The position numbers were made by a program, and so were the translations under genes. DNA of 64,000 nucleotides from Flavobacteriaceae bacterium. GTDB taxonomy: Bacteria; Bacteroidota; Bacteroidia; Flavobacteriales; Flavobacteriaceae. A model generated the notes under the pieces. It was given only the letters and a program-made list of their open reading frames with translations. It made no database searches and was not told the DNA's origin. The stretch spans positions 25,385-89,384 of the forward strand of contig PKEA01000028.1 in assembly GCA_002862805.1 (NCBI GenBank). The letters are read 5' to 3'. The first letter of the stretch is position 1. Each line of letters opens with the position of its first letter. Below, piece after piece: positions 37,369 to 47,187 of the stretch.

Positions 37369-38836
37369 TTGTTTTTTCTGCTATTTGTTTTGTAGGATCA
37401 TAACCAAACAAATTGTGCGTTTTTATAATTTCAGAAATACCTTCAGGAAGCATTTCTTCCCAACCTTCTTCGTTATTGGTAATCATTTTTAGTACTTTTC
37501 TAGAAAATATTTCTAGATTTTTTTCTTCAAAATCTTCAATATCAACTACTTTACCATTAAATTTAAAGAACTTATACAACTCTTTCATTCTTGGATGTAC
37601 TTTTAAATTATCTGAATTGATAATTGATCCATCCTCATCTTTCATAGGATACAAGTATACTTTTAAATCTCTATAGAATAATTTACCAAAAGCTTCCAGA
37701 ATACCTCCAGATAAATGGCGGTAATATTTTTCGTCAAATATATCTACAAGATTATTAACTCCCATTGCAAGCCCCATGCGAGCTTTTGTATAATTAGAAA
37801 AATATTCTACTACTTTAAAGTATTCTTGGAAATTAGAAATCATTACTGTTTGTCCTAGAGAACAAAGTAATTCTGCTCTATCTAAAAAGTCTCTCTCATC
37901 AATTTCACCTTCAGCTTTTAAGTTAGATAGGGTAATTTCAAAAATCACAAATGTATTTTCTTTATCAACTTTTTTCTCTTCAATAAACATGTTATATGAC
38001 TTCTTAAACATGTTCATATTTACCTTAGTAACAGGCCTAAAACTTCCTCTTAAAGCTAAAATATTTTTTTTGTATAAAACAGCAGCTGGTAAAATATTAT
38101 TTCCATCTGGACCAAACATTACAGCATCGGTCATACCATTTTTAACTAATTGCAAACTCATTAAGCGATTATCAACTTCGGCAAAACGAGGTCCAGAGAA
38201 ATTAATGGTATCAATTTCTAACTGATCTTTATCTAAATGATCGTATAAATAGCGTAATAATTTTTTTGGATCGTTGTATTTATAAAATGCACCATAAATT
38301 AAATTTACACCTAAAATACCAAGAGTTTCTTGTTGTAGTTTAGCATCTGTTTCCTTAAAACGGATATGTAATAAAATTTCATTATACTCTTCATTTGGTT
38401 CTACTTGATAGCGTATTCCTACCCAACCGTGCCCTTTATATTGTTTTGCAAAATCTATTGTAGCAACTGTATTTGCGTAAGTAAAGAATAATTTATTAGG
38501 ATGTTTATCTCTTAATAAACGCTCTTCCATTAAGTTAGATTCATGCGAAAGCATTTTTCGCAATCTACTTTCGGTTACATATCGTCCATCATCTTCTACA
38601 CCATAAATAGCATCACTAAAATCTTTATCATAAGCAGACATTGCTTTTGCAATTGTTCCAGAAGATGCTCCAGCTCTAAAAAAGTGACGAACAGTTTCTT
38701 GACCTGCACCAATCTCAGAAAAAGTACCATATATATACTCATTAAGATTAATTCTTAGTGCTTTATCCTTAAGAGAAGGAATTTGCTCTATTATTTTATC
38801 TCCACTTAATTTTATGTCGGTTACAATACTTTTCAT
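37364..38836 (-). CDS. Conserved 490-residue cytoplasmic protein of unknown function
   Basis: No signal peptide or membrane helix, so it is cytoplasmic. The N-terminal ~100 residues contain the striking GAGQETVRHFFRAGASSGTIAKAMSAYD segment, and the rest is mixed alpha/beta with a FSGPRFAEVDNRLMSLQLVKNGMTDAVMFGPDG block. I recognise it as a conserved protein that some databases label TonB-dependent receptor, but the sequence has no barrel or plug, so that label is unsupported. I cannot name a function. Confidence 0.72.
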   Translation of the reverse strand: MKSIVTDIKLSGDKIIEQIPSLKDKALRINLNEYIYGTFSEIGAGQETVRHFFRAGASSGTIAKAMSAYDKDFSDAIYGVEDDGRYVTESRLRKMLSHESNLMEERLLRDKHPNKLFFTYANTVATIDFAKQYKGHGWVGIRYQVEPNEEYNEILLHIRFKETDAKLQQETLGILGVNLIYGAFYKYNDPKKLLRYLYDHLDKDQLEIDTINFSGPRFAEVDNRLMSLQLVKNGMTDAVMFGPDGNNILPAAVLYKKNILALRGSFRPVTKVNMNMFKKSYNMFIEEKKVDKENTFVIFEITLSNLKAEGEIDERDFLDRAELLCSLGQTVMISNFQEYFKVVEYFSNYTKARMGLAMGVNNLVDIFDEKYYRHLSGGILEAFGKLFYRDLKVYLYPMKDEDGSIINSDNLKVHPRMKELYKFFKFNGKVVDIEDFEEKNLEIFSRKVLKMITNNEEGWEEMLPEGISEIIKTHNLFGYDPTKQIAEKTN

Positions 38837-38894
38837 ATATAACAGTAATTTTGGGTCAATTTTAAGTAATCTTATTTACTGCAAAGTTAATCAT

Positions 38895-38929
38895 TTTGTT
38901 AAAAATTTAGGTAATTATTCTTATTTTTG
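38895..38929 (+). promoter_or_regulatory. Promoter of the MBL-fold hydrolase gene
   Basis: TTTG (38895-38898), 23 bp, TATTTTTG (38922-38929). Transcription should begin about 38936, which makes an upstream in-frame TTG at 38927 impossible as a start. Confidence 0.6.
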
Positions 38930-38944
38930 TGTAAAAATATAACA

Positions 38945-39709
38945 TTGAAGGTTTATTTCTTAGGAACAGGTACATCACAGGGGATTCCCGTCATTGGAAG
39001 CAATCACCCCGTTTGTTTAAGTGAAGATTTAAAAGACAAAAGATTAAGGGTTTCTGTTTGGGTTTATTCTAATAGTTTTTCTTTTGTAATTGATTGTGGA
39101 CCAGATTTTAGACAACAAATGTTAGCTTCTAAATGTTCAAAAATTGATGCCATTTTATTTACTCATGAACATTCAGATCATACTGCCGGTTTAGACGATA
39201 TTCGTCCTTTTAACTTTAAACAAGGTGCTCTTTCTGTATATGCTCATCAAAGAGTAATTCAAAATTTAGAAAAGCGTTTTGATTATATTTTTGAAACGGA
39301 AAATAAATATCCTGGAGCTCCTTCTGTACAAACACATGAAGTAAAAGAAAACGTTCCATTTAGTGTAAACAATATACGAGTTGTTCCAATCAATGCTTTT
39401 CATGGAAGTTTACAGGTTTTTGGATATAAAATAGAAGATTTTGTGTATTTAACCGATGTTAAAACCATTTCTCAAGATGAAATAAATAAAATTATTAATT
39501 GTAAAATATTGGTAATTAATTGCTTACGTGAAGAGCATCATAATACACATTTTAATTTACAAGAAGCTTTAGATTTTATATCTTTGGTTCAGCCCGAAAA
39601 GGCTTATTTAACACACATAAGTCACTTATTTGGATTTCATGAAGATATACAACAAAAACTTCCAAATAACGTTTATGTAGCATATGATAATTTAGAAATT
39701 TCAATTTAA
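38945..39709 (+). CDS. MBL-fold metallo-hydrolase (PhnP-like)
   Basis: A 254-residue binuclear metal phosphodiesterase-type hydrolase. It opens KVYFLGTGTSQGIPVIG, has the metal-binding THEHSDHTAGLDDIRPF (HxHxDH) and later histidines in THISHLFGFH. PhnP-like enzymes split cyclic phosphodiesters; the substrate here is unknown. I chose the rare TTG start at 38945 because it gives the family's MKVYFLGTG beginning and leaves a very short leader after the promoter; the earlier TTG lies in the -7 box. Confidence 0.88.
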   Translation: MKVYFLGTGTSQGIPVIGSNHPVCLSEDLKDKRLRVSVWVYSNSFSFVIDCGPDFRQQMLASKCSKIDAILFTHEHSDHTAGLDDIRPFNFKQGALSVYAHQRVIQNLEKRFDYIFETENKYPGAPSVQTHEVKENVPFSVNNIRVVPINAFHGSLQVFGYKIEDFVYLTDVKTISQDEINKIINCKILVINCLREEHHNTHFNLQEALDFISLVQPEKAYLTHISHLFGFHEDIQQKLPNNVYVAYDNLEISI

Positions 39710-39720
39710 ACTCATTTTTT

Positions 39721-40215
39721 ATGAAAAACACATTCATGTATTTATTTATCTTTTCGTTATTGATAAATGTTTTTTTATACGTTAATTCAAACAAAATTTT
39801 AAAAGCTAAAGATGCTGATGTTGTTCGAATGAAGGAAAGCTTAAAAGCGGCTAATGTTTCTATCGATTCATTAAAAGCAAGCGATTATTTTTCTATTGAG
39901 ACAGATCAAGACGCACAAGATTATTTTTATAATAAAAATTTAGATTACCCAAAAGTAATGGCTAAAATTAATGAAGATTTAGTTACATTAAATACAAATA
40001 AAGAAGGTAATAAATTAGTTCCTTATGAACCAATTGATGGAAAGCCATTTATTATTAATAAAGCAAAAATGTTAAACCATAGATGGATTATTGCGGAATA
40101 TTCTAATTCTAGTTTATGGGGGCAAGTTTTAATAAAATATTTTCATAATGATGATAAACCAACCGATTTTGAAACGGTAGAAACCATTATGTATGAAAAA
40201 CAATCAATGAAATAA
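39721..40215 (+). CDS. Small membrane-anchored or exported protein
   Basis: A 164-residue protein with one N-terminal hydrophobic helix (about 5-22), without an obvious cleavage site, then a short charged stretch and a compact C-terminal domain. No family motif recognised. It begins 11 bp after the hydrolase gene and is probably in its operon. Confidence 0.7.
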   Translation: MKNTFMYLFIFSLLINVFLYVNSNKILKAKDADVVRMKESLKAANVSIDSLKASDYFSIETDQDAQDYFYNKNLDYPKVMAKINEDLVTLNTNKEGNKLVPYEPIDGKPFIINKAKMLNHRWIIAEYSNSSLWGQVLIKYFHNDDKPTDFETVETIMYEKQSMK

Positions 40216-40220
40216 TATTT

Positions 40221-40247
40221 AAAGCTCCAATTTTGGAGCTTTTTTTA
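40221..40247 (+). terminator. Terminator
   Basis: AAAGCTCCAA (40221-40230) pairs with TTGGAGCTTT (40233-40242), followed by a T-run. Confidence 0.8.
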
Positions 40248-40337
40248 TAAGAAAAAACTATTTTGAAATCGAAAATTGCAATTTCAACGTATATGATTTT
40301 AATTCGTTTATTTGTATTTTTGAAATAAATAAAAAAA

Positions 40338-41096
40338 ATGAAAATTGTTATATCTCCAGCAAAGTCATTGGATTTTGAAGCTAAATTACCTACTAAATTA
40401 TTTACGGAATCTGAATTTTTAAAGAAATCAGAAACCGTACAAAAGATTTTGAAAAAGAAAAAACCAAAGCAATTGATGGAATTAATGTCAATTTCAGATA
40501 AGTTGGCCGATTTAAATTGGCAACGTAACCAAGATTGGGCAATTCCTTTTACTTCTGAAAATGCACGACCGGCAATTTTTGCTTTTAATGGCGATGTATA
40601 TACAGGTTTAGATGCATATACAATTCCAGAAGAAAAATTAACTATTTTACAAGATAAATTGAGAATTTTATCAGGATTGTATGGTATGCTTAAGCCACTT
40701 GATTTAATGCAACCATATCGTTTAGAAATGGGAACAAAAATTGAAATTGGTGCAAAGAAGAATTTATATGAATTTTGGAAAAAAACAATTACTGATGCTT
40801 TAAACAAAGAACTTTCTAAAGATGAATTGTTTATTAATTTAGCGAGTAACGAATATTTTAGCGCCATTGATACCAAAGCGTTAAAAGTAGCTGTCATTAC
40901 GCCAGAATTTAAAGATTATAAAGACGGAAAATTAAAAATGATTAGTTTCTTCGCTAAAAAGGCTAGGGGATTAATGGTACGTTATATTATTGATACCAAT
41001 GCAGAAACCATTGATGATTTAAAACAATTTAATTACGATGGTTATGCGTTTGATGCCAATTTATCTAAAGGAAATAAGTTGGTTTTTACGAGATAG
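40338..41096 (+). CDS. yaaA: Peroxide stress protein YaaA
   Basis: A 252-residue protein of the YaaA/DUF328 family. Marks are MKIVISPAKSLDF, RPAIFAFNGDVYTGLDA, LSGLYGMLKPLDLMQPYRLEMG and the final SFFAKKARGLMVRYI. In E. coli YaaA limits free iron and DNA damage during hydrogen peroxide stress. Full length; likely monocistronic. Confidence 0.93.
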   Translation: MKIVISPAKSLDFEAKLPTKLFTESEFLKKSETVQKILKKKKPKQLMELMSISDKLADLNWQRNQDWAIPFTSENARPAIFAFNGDVYTGLDAYTIPEEKLTILQDKLRILSGLYGMLKPLDLMQPYRLEMGTKIEIGAKKNLYEFWKKTITDALNKELSKDELFINLASNEYFSAIDTKALKVAVITPEFKDYKDGKLKMISFFAKKARGLMVRYIIDTNAETIDDLKQFNYDGYAFDANLSKGNKLVFTR

Positions 41097-41101
41097 ATAA
41101 A

Positions 41102-41947
41102 CTAAAGTGTTGCTAATTGTACAGCAAATAGTTTTTGAAAACGTTCTGGAAATTCATCTTTTATATGAATATTTTCGTTGGTAAAAGGATGGGTAAACTG
41201 TAAAGAATAGGCATGTAAATACAAACCTTTTCCATTTAAAATTAATGGTTCTGTTCCATAGGTTTTATCTCCTAAAATAGGATTTCCTATACTGGCCAAA
41301 TGAATGCGCAATTGATGTCTTCTGCCTGTACACGGATTCAATTGTACTAAATTAAGCTTACCAAAACGTTCTGAATTTAGTGTTGCAAGTACTTTATAAC
41401 ACGATTTTGATTTTTTTTCGTCTACCTCAGAAGTAATAATGCCTTTCGATTGCATTTCACTAATGGTAACAGCATAATATGTTTTTTGAATCTTTTTTTC
41501 TTCAAATAGTTCATTTAAAACACGAATACTAGTACTCGTTTTACCTATTAGTAATACGCCAGTTGTGGCATAATCTAATCGATGTACGGGCTGTGGTTTG
41601 GTAGCATCTGCAAGTGGGCTTTGTTTAAGATTTTGTGGCAAAGCATGGGCAATGGTTTTAAAACCGTTACCGCTTACTAAAATTCCTGCAGGTTTATGAA
41701 TAATGGCTAAATATTCATCTTCATATAAAACTGTAAGTGGAAATACTAACTTTCTTTGCTTACTTGCTTCTTCCGGTATAGTTAAGATTATAGTTTCTCC
41801 TCCTTTAATTAAGGTTGCGGTTTTGGCAATGTTGCCATTAACAGTAATATAGTTTTTTTTAAGTACTTTTTTTAAAGCCGACTTGGTTAAAGCCGACATG
41901 AAAATTCCAACTCCATATTCTTGTAAGCGAACAGGAGCAATTAGCAT
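41102..41947 (-). CDS. RluA-type RNA pseudouridine synthase
   Basis: A 281-residue pseudouridine synthase. The catalytic Asp sits in HRLDYATTGVLL, and the later NPCTGRRHQLRIHLASIG block is diagnostic. The N-terminal ~50 residues look like an S4 RNA-binding domain (SALKKVLKKNYITVNG). The target uridine is not predictable; it is one of several RluA paralogues expected in the genome. Confidence 0.9.
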   Translation of the reverse strand: MLIAPVRLQEYGVGIFMSALTKSALKKVLKKNYITVNGNIAKTATLIKGGETIILTIPEEASKQRKLVFPLTVLYEDEYLAIIHKPAGILVSGNGFKTIAHALPQNLKQSPLADATKPQPVHRLDYATTGVLLIGKTSTSIRVLNELFEEKKIQKTYYAVTISEMQSKGIITSEVDEKKSKSCYKVLATLNSERFGKLNLVQLNPCTGRRHQLRIHLASIGNPILGDKTYGTEPLILNGKGLYLHAYSLQFTHPFTNENIHIKDEFPERFQKLFAVQLATL

Positions 41948-42017
41948 AGGAACGATATGGGTTTCAATTGATTTAATGATGTTTTTATTTGTATTTCTTA
42001 AAAAGAGGCGTTTTTCA

Positions 42018-43439
42018 TTATGATGTTTTAGCGAGTTGCTTTATCATACCTTTAAAAATGAAGCCATGAAAAGGTAAAACTGAGTACCAATATAATCTTC
42101 CTGCTAAGCCTAAGGGTCTAAAGGTAGCTGTTTGTACAAGTTGGTTGTTTACTATTTTAAACTCTAGCCATGCTTCACCCGGTAATTTCATTTCTGCAAA
42201 TAAAAGCAATCTTCCTTCTTCTTTATTTGCATATAAAACACGCCAGAAGTCAATTGCATCCCCAACATTTATAGTCGTTGTATTTGTTCTACCTCGCCTT
42301 AAACCAACTCCTCCAAATATTTTATCTATAAAACCTCTTGTTTTCCATAAAAAGTTACCGTAGTACCAACCGGTTTTTCCACCAATACTCCATATTTTAT
42401 CAATGCAAACTGCTTTGTTTTCTATGGTTATGGTTTTTTGGTCTTTAAAACAACCAAAAGTAGGCACTTGAATAAAGTCGGAGATGTTAAAATTTAAACC
42501 ACTACTGCTATAGGCATCTTTCCAACTTGAAATGATTTCGTTATTTTCAATTTTATGAAAAGCTTTTTTTAATGCTTCTCTATAACTTATAGGTGTAACG
42601 TTTAAAATTTCGTTAATTCTATTGTCTCTACAAACAACTTCAATTTTCATGCTGTGTACTAAAGAAGTTGCTAATTTATAAGATGTAGATGTTACAAAAT
42701 AAAGCCAGTATGATGAAAGCTTAGGCGTCATAATGGGAATAATGTATATTTTTCTTTTTAAATTTCGGACTCTTCCAAATTCTAAAAGCATATTTTTATA
42801 AGACAAAACATCTGGTCCGCCTATGTCAAAATTTTCATTATATGTTTGAGGATTACCCAATGATTTGGAAAGAAATGTAATAACATCAGTGATTCCTATA
42901 GGTTGGCACTTTGTATGCAACCATTTTGGCGTTACCATTACGGGTAATTTCTCCACTAAATCTCTTATAATTTCAAAAGAAGCACTACCAGAGCCAATAA
43001 TAATTCCGGCTCTGAATACCGTTAAGTTGTATGCACCTTTGCCCAGTTCTATTTCTACATTTTTTCTGGAAGTTAAATGTTTAGAAAGGTTTACTTCGTT
43101 TACAATTCCACTTAAATAAATAACCTGTTTTATATTGGTTTTCTTTAAAGCGTTTCTAAAGTTTATTGCAGATAATGCTTCTAAAGAATCATAATCATCT
43201 GAGGAAGACATGGAGTGCACTAAATAGTAAGCTGCCTCTATATCGGAAGGAATATTTTCTAAAGACTTTTCATCTAATAAGTCAAGTTTTAATATGCTTA
43301 TGTTTTGCTTTAGAGAATCAGGCGGATTAAATCGTTTATCATCTCTTACACAACAAATAACTTCATGACCTAATTCTACTAAAACAGGAAGAAGTCGTTT
43401 TCCAATATATCCTGTTGCTCCTGTAAGTAATATTTTCAT
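42018..43439 (-). CDS. SDR-type NAD(P)-binding protein with DUF2867 domain
   Basis: A 473-residue protein. The N-terminal ~300 residues form an extended short-chain dehydrogenase fold with the GATGYIGKRLLP dinucleotide loop (7-18). The C-terminal ~150 residues are a DUF2867 domain (GKTGWYYGNFLWKTRGFIDK, with GRLYWYSVLPFH near the end). These two-domain proteins often lie near photolyase genes; here the neighbour is a CIA30-family gene, 14 bp upstream, in the same operon. Substrate unknown. Confidence 0.85.
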   Translation of the reverse strand: MKILLTGATGYIGKRLLPVLVELGHEVICCVRDDKRFNPPDSLKQNISILKLDLLDEKSLENIPSDIEAAYYLVHSMSSSDDYDSLEALSAINFRNALKKTNIKQVIYLSGIVNEVNLSKHLTSRKNVEIELGKGAYNLTVFRAGIIIGSGSASFEIIRDLVEKLPVMVTPKWLHTKCQPIGITDVITFLSKSLGNPQTYNENFDIGGPDVLSYKNMLLEFGRVRNLKRKIYIIPIMTPKLSSYWLYFVTSTSYKLATSLVHSMKIEVVCRDNRINEILNVTPISYREALKKAFHKIENNEIISSWKDAYSSSGLNFNISDFIQVPTFGCFKDQKTITIENKAVCIDKIWSIGGKTGWYYGNFLWKTRGFIDKIFGGVGLRRGRTNTTTINVGDAIDFWRVLYANKEEGRLLLFAEMKLPGEAWLEFKIVNNQLVQTATFRPLGLAGRLYWYSVLPFHGFIFKGMIKQLAKTS

Positions 43440-43453
43440 TTAAAGTGGTTGAT

Positions 43454-43978
43454 TTATTTTAGCTCAATTTTATCTAAAGTAAGTTTAAAAGTTTCGTTCT
43501 TTTTGTTGGCTATTAAAAATACTATTTCTTCAAATGAATTGCTGTTGAAATTAGGTAAATTTAGTTTTCTTCCTCGAAACGAAGGATATAAATCACTTAG
43601 TTTTATTTCTAAGGTTTCCCAATTGCCAGAAGTTTTAAAAGTGGTAATATAGGAATAATATGAGTTTGATTTATCTTTAATTCTGAATTGATATTCTTTA
43701 CCATCACCTTTTAAACGAATGAGTACTTTACTATCTTTCGTAGAATTAACTTTATCAAATTGATGACGAACCGATGAAAACCCACCATTATTTTCTAAAG
43801 AAACGGTTCCACTAAAAATGCCATTTCCATCTGCATCAATGGAAAACTTTCCTTGAGATTCACCACCCATTACGCCGTCGTCAATTATTCTCCAGTCACT
43901 TCTAGAACAATCTTTGTTAAAGTCGTAAATTATTGTACTGTTCATAAATGTAAAGAGTAGAAGTAGGGCTAAATTCAT
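43454..43978 (-). CDS. CIA30 family protein
   Basis: A 174-residue beta-rich protein with a short hydrophobic N-terminus and the family's opening block WRIIDDGVMGGESQGKF, then VSLENNGGFSSVRH and the internal KDSKVLIRLKGDGKEYQFRI. The CIA30 fold is a galactose-binding-like jelly roll; NDUFAF1/CIA30 helps assemble complex I in mitochondria, but bacterial function is unclear. It precedes the SDR/DUF2867 gene. Confidence 0.83.
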   Translation of the reverse strand: MNLALLLLFTFMNSTIIYDFNKDCSRSDWRIIDDGVMGGESQGKFSIDADGNGIFSGTVSLENNGGFSSVRHQFDKVNSTKDSKVLIRLKGDGKEYQFRIKDKSNSYYSYITTFKTSGNWETLEIKLSDLYPSFRGRKLNLPNFNSNSFEEIVFLIANKKNETFKLTLDKIELK

Positions 43979-44060
43979 AATATTCTAATTTCATTTAAAT
44001 TTAAACCAATTTTTTTTCATTGAAAAGAATTTAACAGGCTTTTATACAGTGTTTAAGTAT

Positions 44061-44092
44061 AAAAAATCCCAAGCTTTCACTCGGGATTTTTT
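44061..44092 (-). terminator. Terminator of the flotillin operon
   Basis: AAAAAATCCC and GGGATTTTTT pair with an AG/CT extension across one mismatch. It lies 22 bp after the flotillin stop. Confidence 0.75.
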
Positions 44093-44113
44093 AATTAATT
44101 TATTTTAATGAAA

Positions 44114-45652
44114 CTACTTCACTTCTTCAGTTGGCGTAATGTCATCAGAAGCATCAACAACTTTTGTTGGTTTTGCATCTTCTGTTTTGTCATCGCCTTT
44201 TAAATAGGTTGGTAAGTTTAAACCAGCCATATTAAACAAGTCGTTTAATGGAGGAACGGTTTTCATCATTCCGCTAACAAAATTAGCGGTTGAACCGTTT
44301 CCATCTTGGTTGTTTCCAGAATCCCAAACGGTAATTTTATCAATTTTAATATTTTTAACCGCTTCCACTTGTGTTTTAACCAATTCGGGTAATTTTTCAA
44401 TTAACAATAATTGGAATGCTTTTGTTGGATCGCCACCAGCAGCACCAACTACTTCACGGTAACCTTCTGCTTGCTTGGTTAATATTTCATATAAACCTTT
44501 TGCTTCAGCTTCCATTTTTGCAAAAATTGCATCAGCTTCACCTTTTGCTTGCACACGAATGCGTTCAGCTTCCGCTTGAGCGTCAATAATTGCTTTTTGT
44601 TTCGCAATTTCAGCAGGAATTACAATATTAGCATTTTGAGTAGAACGTTCTCTTTCGGCACGTGCTTGTTCTGCTTTTTGTTCTGCAACGTATGATTCCT
44701 CTAACGCTTTCGCGCTTTGTACTTTTTCAGAAGCTAATGCAATACGCAATGCTTCTGCTTCACGTTCTCTTCTTGTTGCTTCCGATTTTGCAATAGCAAT
44801 TTTCGCCTCATTTTCTCCTTGAATAGCAATTGCATTTGCTTCAGAAGTTTTTACACGAGTATCTCTTTGGGCTTCCGCTTTACCAATACTTTCATCTTTA
44901 AAAGCTGCAGCAATACTAACTTCTCTGTCTTTATTGGTAATCGCAATTTTAACGTCGCGATCTCTATGAGTTTCAGCAATTTGAACATCTTTTTCACGAT
45001 CGGCCATTGCTTTACCTGTTTCTCCAATTTTTTCTTGCTCAGCAACCGAAATTTTAGCTTCGTTGATTGCTTTTGCAGCAGCTTCTTTACCAAGTGCTTC
45101 AATATATCCTGATTCGTCTTTGATATCGGTAACGTTAACGTTGATTAACTTTAAACCAATTTTCTTTAATTCTGAATCTACGTTTTTCGAAATATTATCT
45201 AAGAATTTATCTCTATCCGAGTTGATTTCTTCAATAGTCATCGTTGCAATAACCAAACGCAATTGTCCGAAAAGAATATCTTTTGCCAATTCCTGAATTT
45301 GATCTGGAGAAAGTCCTAATAAACGTTCAGCAGCGGTATTCATACTATCGCTTTCAGTTGAAATAGCAATCGTAAAACGACACGGAACATCTACACGAAT
45401 GTTTTGACGAGAAAGTGCATTGGTTAAGTTTGCTTCAATTGAAATTGGCTTTAAATCCAAGTATTGATAATCTTGAATAACTGGCCAAATAAAGGCACCA
45501 CCACCGTGAACACATTTCGCAGAAGTACCACCAGTACGACCATAAATTACTAAGATTTTATCCGAAGGACATCTTTTGTAACGCGAAATTAAAGTCAAAA
45601 AAGTAACGAATAGCACAAATGCGGCTACGACAATAATAATTAATTCAGACAT
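44114..45652 (-). CDS. Flotillin-like SPFH domain protein
   Basis: A 512-residue membrane scaffold protein. One N-terminal membrane helix (about 5-22) is followed by an SPFH/band-7 domain (about 28-200) and a long coiled-coil rich in Ala, Glu and Lys (about 190-400) with EA-repeats such as EAERIRVQAKGEADAIFAK. The tail is proline/acidic. It resembles bacterial flotillins (YuaG/FloT) that form lipid-raft-like patches. The next upstream gene is an NfeD-type partner, the classic pairing. Confidence 0.9.
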   Translation of the reverse strand: MSELIIIVVAAFVLFVTFLTLISRYKRCPSDKILVIYGRTGGTSAKCVHGGGAFIWPVIQDYQYLDLKPISIEANLTNALSRQNIRVDVPCRFTIAISTESDSMNTAAERLLGLSPDQIQELAKDILFGQLRLVIATMTIEEINSDRDKFLDNISKNVDSELKKIGLKLINVNVTDIKDESGYIEALGKEAAAKAINEAKISVAEQEKIGETGKAMADREKDVQIAETHRDRDVKIAITNKDREVSIAAAFKDESIGKAEAQRDTRVKTSEANAIAIQGENEAKIAIAKSEATRREREAEALRIALASEKVQSAKALEESYVAEQKAEQARAERERSTQNANIVIPAEIAKQKAIIDAQAEAERIRVQAKGEADAIFAKMEAEAKGLYEILTKQAEGYREVVGAAGGDPTKAFQLLLIEKLPELVKTQVEAVKNIKIDKITVWDSGNNQDGNGSTANFVSGMMKTVPPLNDLFNMAGLNLPTYLKGDDKTEDAKPTKVVDASDDITPTEEVK

Positions 45653-45671
45653 AGTTGTTATAATAAAAGGA

Positions 45672-46238
45672 TTAAAGTTTTTCTACAATAAGGATGTTGT
45701 TTTCTACAGCAATTACTTTAATTACAGCTCCTGACGAAATTTTTTCTGTACTTAATGTCATAGCATCAAGCTCGTGGAAACTTCCGTTGACACTAATTTG
45801 TACTTTTCCTTTTCCTGATTTACTTTCTGGAATGGTTAAATACACATCGGCTGTTTTGTTAATGGTGTTTTCAATTTTAAAGCTATTATCTTCAGACAAT
45901 TTAAGAATTTGCTTAATTAAAAAGAAGAACACTGCAACAAATGCAACTCCTACTAGTACTGAAATGATAATTAAAACGGTTTTGTTTTCGAATTTGTTGT
46001 ACAAAGAAATACCCGTCCAACTGAATCCTAACAAAAAGTTGATCAAATTACGAAGTGTAAAAATTTCAAATGGCATATCTCCCGTATCATTTCCATCAGC
46101 ATCCATATCAACGTCAGTTTCGCCGCCACTTAGTCCAATAAAGGTCATAATAGTTTGAAGTCCAAAGAAAATACTCACAGGTAATGCGATGTACCAAAAA
46201 GCCTTAAGTAATGGCTCATAATTTTCTAAAAAATCCAT
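45672..46238 (-). CDS. NfeD/YuaF-like membrane protein, flotillin partner
   Basis: A 188-residue protein with membrane helices near 13-33, 58-76 and 88-110, then a C-terminal OB-fold domain (about 125-188: ADVYLTIPESKSGKGKVQISVNG). This is the layout of NfeD1b/YuaF proteins that work with flotillin. It is 19 bp upstream of the flotillin gene, in the same operon. Confidence 0.82.
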   Translation of the reverse strand: MDFLENYEPLLKAFWYIALPVSIFFGLQTIMTFIGLSGGETDVDMDADGNDTGDMPFEIFTLRNLINFLLGFSWTGISLYNKFENKTVLIIISVLVGVAFVAVFFFLIKQILKLSEDNSFKIENTINKTADVYLTIPESKSGKGKVQISVNGSFHELDAMTLSTEKISSGAVIKVIAVENNILIVEKL

Positions 46239-46392
46239 AGTTGTAAGTTAGTTGTAGTAATTATACGACTAATTTTATAAAAAGTTACAAATGTTTAAAA
46301 AAATCAATTGCAATTTCAAAAAACAACTACAATTTTAAGAATCAAATTCAACTACAATTTCAATTTTAAAAGTTATTAAGGACTTAATGTAT

Positions 46393-47157
46393 TTAAATTT
46401 TAAGCCCTTTTACAAAATTATTAATTGCAGTTACCTTATTTGTTTTGAGAAATTTAATAAACGCACTTCCAATAATCGCTCCGCTTTGGTATTGTGTAGC
46501 TTGAGAAAAGGTTTCTTTGTCTTTAATTCCAAAACCAATGATTTGCGGATTTTTTAGATTTAAATCTGATATTCGTTTGAAATAGCTTACTTGTTCGTCT
46601 CCAAAATCATTTTGACTTCCAGTAACTGCAGCCGAACTTACCATATAAATGAAACTATCAGAAATAGCATCAATTTGTGAAATTCGTTCGTTTGAAGTTT
46701 GTGGTGTGATAAGAAAAACATTTTTTAAACCATATTTTTCAAAAATAGTTTTGTATTCTGTTTCAAAAACCTGCAAGGGTAAATCAGGAATGATTAAACC
46801 ATCAATGCCAACTTCTGCACATTTTTTACAAAATTGTTCCATTCCAAATTGCATCATCGGATTAAAATAGCCCATAATAATTAAGGGAATTTGAACTGTT
46901 TTTCGAATGTCTTTCAATTGTTCAAATAGGAGAGAAGTCGTCATTCCGTTTTCAATAGCAATAGTCGAACTTTCCTGAATGGTTGGTCCATCGGCTAAAG
47001 GATCAGAAAAAGGCAATCCAATTTCAATCATATCCACACCATTTTTCTCCAATTCTTGAATGATGGAAACTGTATCATTTATTTTGGGATAACCTGCTGT
47101 AAAATAAATTGAAAGCAGTTTGTTGTTTTGTTGTAGTGTTGTATTTATTCTGTTCAT
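46393..47157 (-). CDS. trpA: Tryptophan synthase alpha subunit
   Basis: A 254-residue TIM barrel that splits indole-3-glycerol phosphate to indole, passed to TrpB through a tunnel. Catalytic E45 (MIEIGLPFSDP) and D56 (LADGPTIQ) are present. It is the last gene of the trp operon; a 126-bp gap with an inverted repeat separates it from trpB. Confidence 0.96.
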   Translation of the reverse strand: MNRINTTLQQNNKLLSIYFTAGYPKINDTVSIIQELEKNGVDMIEIGLPFSDPLADGPTIQESSTIAIENGMTTSLLFEQLKDIRKTVQIPLIIMGYFNPMMQFGMEQFCKKCAEVGIDGLIIPDLPLQVFETEYKTIFEKYGLKNVFLITPQTSNERISQIDAISDSFIYMVSSAAVTGSQNDFGDEQVSYFKRISDLNLKNPQIIGFGIKDKETFSQATQYQSGAIIGSAFIKFLKTNKVTAINNFVKGLKI

Positions 47158-47187
47158 TTTTGAGTTCTTACAATAATTTATTTGTTC

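Noticed and set aside
37364..38836. Naming the 490-residue protein a TonB-dependent receptor
   Set aside because: No signal peptide, plug domain or beta-barrel pattern is visible, so the name is not supported.
40187..40897. 236-residue minus-strand frame over yaaA
   Set aside because: yaaA is complete and conserved on the other strand; this is a shadow frame.
44851..45102. 83-residue lysine/leucine-rich frame inside the flotillin gene
   Set aside because: It is a frame shadow of the coiled-coil region, with biased composition from the repeats of that gene.
45694..46158. 154-residue frame on the plus strand over the NfeD-like gene
   Set aside because: Antisense shadow of a gene that pairs naturally with flotillin.
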